Source: Streptomyces qinglanensis (GTDB lineage: Bacteria > Actinomycetota > Actinomycetes > Streptomycetales > Streptomycetaceae). From it: DNA of 64,000 bases. Position numbers and translations under genes: made by a program. Location of the stretch: positions 248,001-312,000 of the forward strand of contig NZ_FOGO01000003.1 in assembly GCF_900111245.1 (NCBI RefSeq), in the 5' to 3' direction. Positions within the stretch are counted from its first letter, which is position 1. Each line of letters starts with the position of its first letter. Shown here piece after piece: positions 58,600 to 64,000 of this stretch. The notes below the pieces were generated by a model. That model was given only the letters and a program-made list of their open reading frames with translations. It did no database searches and was not told the DNA's origin.

Positions 58600-60969
58600 C
58601 TACACGACGGCGCCCGCGTCGTTCCCGGCGCGCCGCCGGTCCGCAACCACCCGCCGCGGCTCCGGCCGCCACCGCTCCAGCACCGCGGCCAGGGGTGCGG
58701 CCGTCAGCGCCGTGGAGACCATCCCGAGCACCACACCGGCCAGCAGCGCCACCGAGAAGTCGGTCAGCGAGTCCCCGCCCAGCAGCGCCAGTGCGACGAG
58801 GATGAACAGCGCCCCCATACCGGTGTTCAGGGTGCGCGGCAGGGTGCGCAGCACCGCCGCGTCGGCCAGGTCGGGCAGCGGCTGGGAGCGGTCCGCGCGG
58901 CGCAGGGAGCGGAGCCGGTCGAGGACGACCACAGTGTCGTTGACCGAGTACCCGACGACGGTCAGCAGCGCGGCGAGGAAGACGCTGTCGACCGGTTTGC
59001 CGAGCCAGGCGAACAGCCCGACGACCAGCAGCACGTCCTGCACCATGGCGGCGACCGCGGCGGTGGCCAGCGTCCAGCGGAACCTGATGCTGAGATACAG
59101 CAGTTGGGCGCCGACGGCGAGGGCCAGCGCCAGCAGCGCCTTGTCCCGCAGCTCGGCGCCGAGGCTGGGGCCGACCGTCTCGTCCCGCTCGACCGTGACC
59201 CGGCCGCCGGCCTCGCGCAGTTCCTGCTGGATGCGCTCGCTCCCGGCATCGTCGAGCGCTTCGGTGCGCACCGAGACGCCGCCGTCGCCGGTCTCCTGCA
59301 CCACGGCACGCGGGAAGCCGGCGTCCGCCACGGCCTGCCGTGCGGTGCCGGCGTCGACGGGCCGGCCGGTGCTGTACTCGATCAGACGGCCGCCGGTGAA
59401 CTCCACGCCGAACTCCAGTCCGCGCAGCCCGATCCCGGCGAGGGCCACCAGGACCAGCCCGCCCATCACGCTCAGCCACAGCCCGGGGCGGCGTGCCAGC
59501 CGCGGCCTGCGCGAGGCCAGCCAGGCGCGCAGCCGGGAGCGGCCCGCGAGGCCGGTGACCCCGGGGCGTCGCCGTACCCCGCGGCGCCGCACAGCCCATT
59601 CGGCGAGCACCCGCGTGACCACCATCGCGGAGACCATCGAGGCCAGCACACCCAGCGAGAGCGTCACGCCGAAGCCCTTGACCGGCCCGGTCGCGAAGAC
59701 GAACAGGAGTCCGGCGGCCAGCAGCGTGGTGACGTTGGAGTCGATGACCGCGCTGTACGCCTGCCGGAAGCCGATCCGCAGCGCCCGCAGCAGATCCCGT
59801 TCGGACCGGTTCCTGTCCGGCCGCAGGGCGGGGCGGCCGTAGTCCTCCCGGGCGCGTTCGAAGACCAGGACGTTGGCGTCGACCGCCATCCCGACGGCGA
59901 GGACGAACCCGGCCAGCCCCGGCAGCGTCAGCGTGGCTCCGAGCGCGACGAGTGCCGCGTACGAGAGCAGGCCGTACACCCCGAGCGCGAGCGTGGCCAG
60001 TCCGCCCAGCAGGCGGTAGACGACGGTGAGGAACAGCCCCGTGCACACCAGCCCGACGACCGCTGCCTGGGCACTCGCCCGGATGGCGTCCGCGCCCAGG
60101 GTGGGGCCCACCGTCCGCTGCTCGACCACCTCGACGGGAACGGGCAGCGCGCCGCCCTTGACGAGTGCCGCCAGGTCCTTGGCCTCCTCGTCGTCGAAGC
60201 CGCCGGTGATCTGCGTGGAGCCGCCGGTGATTCCGGTGCGGCAGGGGACGCTCTGCTGGATGTGCGGTGCGGAGACCACCCGGTCGTCCAGCACGATCGC
60301 CACCCGCCGCTGCGGGGCGTCCGGAGCCCGGCAGGCGGCCTGGCCGGTCAGCTCCGCCCACCGGCCGGAGGCACCGTCCCGGAAGTCGACGGTCACGCTC
60401 CAGCCGCTGCCCTGCGCGGTGTCGAACTGCGCCGCGGCCTCCCGTACGCCTTCCCCGGTCAGCGCGGCGGGCCCCAGCCTGAGGAAGGCCCCCGCGGCGT
60501 CCGGGTCGGGCAGGGTCCTGGCACCGCCGGGCTCCTTCCCGGTGCGTTCCTGGGCCGCCGGCCTGCGGTCGGTGACCTCCTCGACCGGGTGGAAGGTCAG
60601 TTGGGCGGTACGGCCGATCACCTCGGCGGCCTCCCGGGGGTCCTGCACCCCGGGCAGTTCCACGACGATCCGGTTCTCCCCCGCCCGGGACAGCGAGGGC
60701 TCGGCGACGCCCAGCGCGTCCACACGCTTGCGGAGGACCTCCAGCGCACGGTCGGTGGCGGCTCCGTCGGCGCGCACGCCCGGGCCGTCCCGCGTCTGGA
60801 GGACGAGATGGGTGCCGCCCTTGAGATCCAGCCCCAGCCGGGGCGGGGTGCTCAGGGCGAAGAAGAGCGAGACTCCTACGGCGGCACAGGCCAGCAGCGC
60901 GCGCCACAGCGGCGCGCGGGACCGGCGCTGTGCACCGGCGGCAGAGGTACGGCGAGGCGTACGGGACAC
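58600..60969 (-). CDS. secDF: Fused SecDF protein-export membrane protein
   Basis: A protein of 789 residues joining SecD and SecF. The SecD part has RLGLDLKGGTHLVLQT, a periplasmic P1 domain (VELPGVQDPREAAEVIG and ITGGSTQITGGFDDEEAKDL split) and GMAVDANVLVFERAREDYG. The SecF part starts about residue 500 with GIGLRGLEFGVEFTGG and has VVGYSVNDTVVVLDRLRS. It uses the proton gradient to pull preproteins from SecYEG. Streptomyces normally carry separate secD and secF beside ruvB/relA, so this is probably an additional copy. The start is GTG 60969 with GGAG 5 bases upstream. Confidence 0.93.
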   Translation of the reverse strand: MSRTPRRTSAAGAQRRSRAPLWRALLACAAVGVSLFFALSTPPRLGLDLKGGTHLVLQTRDGPGVRADGAATDRALEVLRKRVDALGVAEPSLSRAGENRIVVELPGVQDPREAAEVIGRTAQLTFHPVEEVTDRRPAAQERTGKEPGGARTLPDPDAAGAFLRLGPAALTGEGVREAAAQFDTAQGSGWSVTVDFRDGASGRWAELTGQAACRAPDAPQRRVAIVLDDRVVSAPHIQQSVPCRTGITGGSTQITGGFDDEEAKDLAALVKGGALPVPVEVVEQRTVGPTLGADAIRASAQAAVVGLVCTGLFLTVVYRLLGGLATLALGVYGLLSYAALVALGATLTLPGLAGFVLAVGMAVDANVLVFERAREDYGRPALRPDRNRSERDLLRALRIGFRQAYSAVIDSNVTTLLAAGLLFVFATGPVKGFGVTLSLGVLASMVSAMVVTRVLAEWAVRRRGVRRRPGVTGLAGRSRLRAWLASRRPRLARRPGLWLSVMGGLVLVALAGIGLRGLEFGVEFTGGRLIEYSTGRPVDAGTARQAVADAGFPRAVVQETGDGGVSVRTEALDDAGSERIQQELREAGGRVTVERDETVGPSLGAELRDKALLALALAVGAQLLYLSIRFRWTLATAAVAAMVQDVLLVVGLFAWLGKPVDSVFLAALLTVVGYSVNDTVVVLDRLRSLRRADRSQPLPDLADAAVLRTLPRTLNTGMGALFILVALALLGGDSLTDFSVALLAGVVLGMVSTALTAAPLAAVLERWRPEPRRVVADRRRAGNDAGAVV

Positions 60970-61288
60970 GACCACTCCAGGCTGAAGGGGTACCGCGCGG
61001 TGCGGTACGCGGGGCAGTCGGCCGCTCGCGCGCGCCCCGGAGCCGCGGCGGGGGCGGCGCCGGTGGAAGGCGCACCGCCGGGTGCCCGTGGCGCGGCAGC
61101 CGCGCGCGGTCGGGCGTGCGGGGTGCCGGACGGGCAGGCGGGGACGGTACGGGGACGCGGCATCGGCCCGCCAGGGGCCGGTGGCGCGGCGGTCCTCGTC
61201 CGGTGCGTGGCGCGCTGCTCGGCGCTCCCGCCACGGGGAGCACCGGCGCGCCGCTGCGCGGGGCGCGGAGGGGAACCGGCCGACTCGG
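60970..61288. other. 319-bp gap between secDF and the small secreted protein gene
   Basis: Very G+C-rich, no gene with good codon bias. It should hold the secDF promoter if the upstream gene is not in the same transcript. No motif was recognised. Confidence 0.4.
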
Positions 61289-61711
61289 TCAGACGTCGAG
61301 CGGCGCTGCGGGCGGGCCCCGGCTGGTGCGCGGGTCGTACCAGGAGGGCGGCGGTGCGCGCTCCTGTACGGGACGGCCGGCGAGCCGGCCGTGCAGCGGG
61401 AGGGCCGCCGCGGCCGGAACGGCGGCCGGCAGCGCGGGGGGATGGGCCGGGTGGCCTGGCGGCCGCGCCTCGTGCGGTGCGTCGGCCGTGGCGTCGTGTG
61501 CCACGGGCCCGGGCCGGGAGTCGGCATGGAAAGCGGGCTTCTGCGCGCCGTGGTGCGCTTCCCGGTCCACCGTCGTCACGGCGGCCGCCGGTGCGTCTCC
61601 CGGCCCGGGGAGAGCCGCCGCGGTCCCCGGCACCAGCAGCAGTGCACCCCAGACGAGGGCGAGGAGGGCGGACGCCGTACGGCGGGACCGCGCCCGCGCG
61701 TTGCGCTGCAT
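61289..61711 (-). CDS. Small secreted or membrane-anchored protein, His/Pro-rich
   Basis: A protein of 140 residues of no recognised family. An N-terminal signal peptide (RTASALLALVWGALLLVPGTAAA) is followed by a low-complexity part rich in Ala, Pro and His (HDATADAPHEARPPGHPAHP). GGGAGGGACG precedes ATG 61711, a strong ribosome site that supports translation. Its co-direction with secDF is suggestive only. The histidine-rich mature part could bind metal. Confidence 0.6.
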   Translation of the reverse strand: MQRNARARSRRTASALLALVWGALLLVPGTAAALPGPGDAPAAAVTTVDREAHHGAQKPAFHADSRPGPVAHDATADAPHEARPPGHPAHPPALPAAVPAAAALPLHGRLAGRPVQERAPPPSWYDPRTSRGPPAAPLDV

Positions 61712-61930
61712 CGTCCCTCCCCCGTCTACGCCCGGCCGGTCCGGCTCAGTCTACGCGGGGGCGCCCCGCCCGGTCGGCCGGCACGGACGGCGCCGCGCGG
61801 CGTCGGCACCGCCCCGGGCCGCCGGGCCGCTGTCACCCCGTGCGGACGGCGGACCCGGCGCGGGATACGGCGCATCCGGTGGGCTCGTACCGCTTGAGGG
61901 CCGAAGTCGGGTACTGATAGGTATAGAGCA

Positions 61931-62557
61931 ATGATCATGACTTTCGGTGTTCCGGGTACGGCACCTACGACGTACCGGGCCCGCCGCGCACCGGGCCGCG
62001 CCTGGCGCCGGGTGCGGGCTGCCGCGGGGACTGCGCTGCTGCTCGCCGCCGTCGCGGCGTGCGGCGGCGGGGGCGACGCGGACGGGAAGGATCCGGGCGC
62101 GGGCGACTCCGCCGACTCGTCCGCCCCGGCCACCGGCGGCCATGAGGCCGGTGGAGGGACCCGGCGCTGTACCGCGTCGGAGCTGACGATGTCCCTGGAT
62201 CCGGCGGAGGGCCCGGCGGGCAGCCGGTCCTTCGATCTGGCCCTGAAGAACACCACGGACACCGCCTGCACCCTCAAGGGCTATCCCCGGGTGTCGCTGA
62301 CCGGCGAGGACGGCGCCGCGATCGGCAGCCCGGCCGCCCACACGGGCGGCACCGGCCGGACGGTGGCCGTGCAGCCCTCCACCCGGGCCCACGCGAAGCT
62401 GCGCACCAAGAGCGAGGACGCCGCCGACGGCTCCTGCTGGGCGGAGCCGCGGTCCGTCGAGGTGCGTCCGCCCGGCTCCGACCGGGCGCTGACCGCCGAG
62501 GTGGACGGACTGCGGGTGTGCGGCGGCCTGTTCACGGTGACCGCCCTGGAGTGGTGA
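61931..62557 (+). CDS. DUF4232-type lipoprotein
   Basis: A protein of 208 residues. A lipobox LLAAVAACGGG (C44) follows a basic N-terminus with hydrophobic core, so it should be anchored on the outer face of the membrane. The mature part has RRCTASELTMSLDPAEG and the DUF4232 beta-sandwich pattern (SFDLALKNTTDTACTLKGYP) with three further cysteines. Function is unknown. A short AT-rich promoter patch precedes it (61910-61945). Confidence 0.85.
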   Translation: MIMTFGVPGTAPTTYRARRAPGRAWRRVRAAAGTALLLAAVAACGGGGDADGKDPGAGDSADSSAPATGGHEAGGGTRRCTASELTMSLDPAEGPAGSRSFDLALKNTTDTACTLKGYPRVSLTGEDGAAIGSPAAHTGGTGRTVAVQPSTRAHAKLRTKSEDAADGSCWAEPRSVEVRPPGSDRALTAEVDGLRVCGGLFTVTALEW

Positions 62558-62562
62558 AGCGC

Positions 62563-62582
62563 CCCGGCGGACCGCCGCCGGG
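62563..62582. terminator. Hairpin after the lipoprotein gene
   Basis: 8-bp arms CCCGGCGG and CCGCCGGG around ACCG, 6 bp after the stop. Confidence 0.6.
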
Positions 62583-62755
62583 CACCGCCGGGATCGGGGG
62601 CACGCCGCGGGGCAGCGGCGCAGGTCCCGCCGCAGGTCCGGCCCCTCCCGCAGGCTAGAGTCTCCGACCGGGCCCGGCGTGCGCACCGGTGCCGCCCCAG
62701 GCGGCGTGTGCCCGGTATCGGAGACGGCACACGACGCTCGGGAGAAGCGCGGACG

Positions 62756-63667
62756 ATGGACTACCAGGCGGTGCTCGAGGAGGTCGCGGCCACTGCGGCG
62801 CCCCAGGTCGGCCGCGGGCAGCCGGCCGGGTACATCCCGGCGCTGGCCGGAGTGGACCTGGGCGGGTTCGGCATGGCGGTCGCCGACGTGGACGGGTCGG
62901 TCACCGGGGTCGGCGACTGGCAGGTGCCCTTCTCGATACAGAGCGTCTCCAAGGCGTTCGGTCTGGCACTGGTGCTGGCCCGGGACGGCGAGAGCCTGTG
63001 GGGCCGGGTGGGCCGCGAGCCGTCCGGCACGGCCTTCAACTCCCTGGTGCAGTTGGAGTACGAGAACGGCATCCCGCGCAACCCCTTCATCAACGCGGGC
63101 GCGCTGGTGGTCACCGACCGGCTGCAGTCGCTCACCGGGGACGCCAGTACCTCGATGCTGGACTTCCTGTGCACGCAGAGCGGCAATCCGGCCGTCTCCT
63201 TCGATCCGCAGGTGGCCTCCTCCGAGTCCGAGCACGGGGACCGCAACGCCGCCCTGGCCTACCTCATGGCCAGCTACGGCAATCTGGACAACCCCGTACC
63301 GACGGTGCTGGACCACTACTTCTGGCAGTGCTCGATCAGCATGAGCTGCCGGGATCTGGCGCTGGCCGGCTCCTTCCTGGCCCGGCAGGGAGTGGGAACG
63401 GACGGCTCCCGGCTGCTCCCGGCCCGCGACGTCAAGCGGGTCAACGCGGTGATGCTCACCTGCGGGACCTACGACGCGGCGGGCGACTTCGCCTACCGGG
63501 TGGGACTGCCCGGCAAGAGCGGCGTCGGCGGCGGGATCCTGGCGGTGGTACCCGGCCGGTGCACACTCTGCGTCTGGAGTCCCGGCCTGGACCTGCGCGG
63601 CAACTCGGTGGCCGGCGTCGCGGCCCTGGACGCCTTCACCTCGCTGACCGGCTGGTCGGTGTTCTGA
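62756..63667 (+). CDS. glsA: Glutaminase A
   Basis: A protein of 303 residues with the serine beta-lactamase-like glutaminase fold. The S63-V-S-K66 catalytic pair lies in VPFSIQSVSKAFG, followed by NPFINAGALVV and the Tyr region; GLPGKSGVGGGILAVVPG completes the active site. It hydrolyses glutamine to glutamate and ammonia. GGAGAAG lies 8-10 bases before ATG 62756. Confidence 0.95.
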   Translation: MDYQAVLEEVAATAAPQVGRGQPAGYIPALAGVDLGGFGMAVADVDGSVTGVGDWQVPFSIQSVSKAFGLALVLARDGESLWGRVGREPSGTAFNSLVQLEYENGIPRNPFINAGALVVTDRLQSLTGDASTSMLDFLCTQSGNPAVSFDPQVASSESEHGDRNAALAYLMASYGNLDNPVPTVLDHYFWQCSISMSCRDLALAGSFLARQGVGTDGSRLLPARDVKRVNAVMLTCGTYDAAGDFAYRVGLPGKSGVGGGILAVVPGRCTLCVWSPGLDLRGNSVAGVAALDAFTSLTGWSVF

Positions 63668-63722
63668 TCCGGCGCCGCCGGGCAGGGCGCGGCGGTGTCC
63701 GGAAGGGTCCGGGGACCGCCCG

Positions 63723-63740
63723 GCCCGGCCTCTGCCGGGC
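63723..63740. terminator. Short hairpin between glsA and the HATPase gene
   Basis: 7-bp arms GCCCGGC and GCCGGGC around CTCT, between convergent ends. Confidence 0.5.
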
Positions 63741-63751
63741 AGGGCCGGGCG

Positions 63752-64000
63752 TCACAGCTCCGCGTCGCCCCACTGGTCCAGCAGGTTCTCACCGGGCTCC
63801 CCGCCGGGTTCGTCCCCGCCGTCGTGCAGTGGCTGCTCGGTCCAGATGATCTTGCCGCGGCCGGTGTAGCGGGTGCCCCAGCGCCGCGCGAACCGGGCGA
63901 TGAGATAGAGCCCGCGGCCCCCTTCGTCCGTGATCGCCGCGCGGCGCAGATGCGGCGACGTGCTGCTCCCGTCGGCGACCTCGCAGATCACGCTGTTGCG
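63752..64000 (-). CDS. HATPase_c-type anti-sigma/regulatory ATP-binding protein (partial)
   Basis: Only the C-terminal part lies in the window; the start is beyond base 64000. Visible are a VICEVADGSS segment, the G-box-like DEGGRGLYLIARFARRWG, and RYTGRGKIIWTEQ, typical of the short RsbW-like ATP-binding proteins abundant in Streptomyces. They bind or phosphorylate anti-sigma-factor antagonists. Confidence 0.8.
   Translation of the reverse strand, partial: RNSVICEVADGSSTSPHLRRAAITDEGGRGLYLIARFARRWGTRYTGRGKIIWTEQPLHDGGDEPGGEPGENLLDQWGDAEL

Noticed and set aside
57986..61243. Open frame of over 1000 codons antisense or out of frame across phr and secDF
   Set aside because: Repetitive Arg/Gly/Pro-rich composition and no family motif; the secDF frame explains the DNA.

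Overview
The window is about 73% G+C by eye and has the look of Streptomyces chromosome. Genes show strong G/C third-position bias, there are many GTG and TTG starts, ATGA/GTGA stop-start overlaps are common, and several families are actinomycete-specific (SARP activator, conservon, LmeA/DUF2993, DUF4232 lipoprotein). No rRNA, tRNA, IS element, CRISPR array or replication origin was seen. All identifications come from reading the sequence and from family knowledge; no database search was run.

Bases 2677-23196 hold what looks like a complete enterocin/wailupemycin-type (enc) cluster, a benzoate-primed iterative type II polyketide pathway. EncP makes cinnamate from phenylalanine. EncH, EncI and EncJ activate it and shorten it to benzoyl-CoA by a beta-oxidation-like route. 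EncN can load free benzoate instead, with EncL as acyltransferase. EncA/EncB/EncC (KS alpha, KS beta, ACP) build the chain and EncD reduces it. The flavoenzyme EncM drives the Favorskii-type rearrangement, EncK O-methylates the pyrone and the P450 EncR with ferredoxin EncQ hydroxylates late. A SARP activator with an early TTA codon, a TetR repressor with a visible operator and a DHA2-type exporter complete it, along with two NTF2-like proteins of unclear role. Left of the cluster are a TauE-type permease and a LacI regulator.

Bases 23228-33000 carry a secreted mannose-lectin-like protein, an LmeA-like secreted protein, an Ohr/OsmC protein, a large secreted GH18 chitinase with a DasR-like box upstream, and a conservon (cvnA-E) whose P450 lacks the ExxR arginine. 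Bases 33000-37050 contain the least explained locus. It is a 550-residue protein of no recognised family, with a TTA codon and a stretch that aligns with the NSE/DTE metal-binding motif of class I terpene synthases, followed by an MFS exporter.

Bases 37100-46600 hold a carboxymuconolactone-decarboxylase-like protein divergent from an HxlR regulator, two overlapping ATP-grasp ligases, a DinB-like thiol-transferase-family protein, an epoxide hydrolase, a LysR regulator divergent from an NCS1 permease, an alpha/beta hydrolase and a membrane protein. Bases 46580-64000 hold a BlaI/M56 peptidase pair, a TetR regulator and a penicillin-acylase-family enzyme, an ohr/ohrR pair with a clear operator, a monooxygenase, glutamate decarboxylase, two photolyases of different classes, a fused SecDF, a small secreted protein, a DUF4232 lipoprotein, glutaminase and the end of an HATPase-type protein. 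Many convergent gene ends are separated by long perfect hairpins, listed as terminators.
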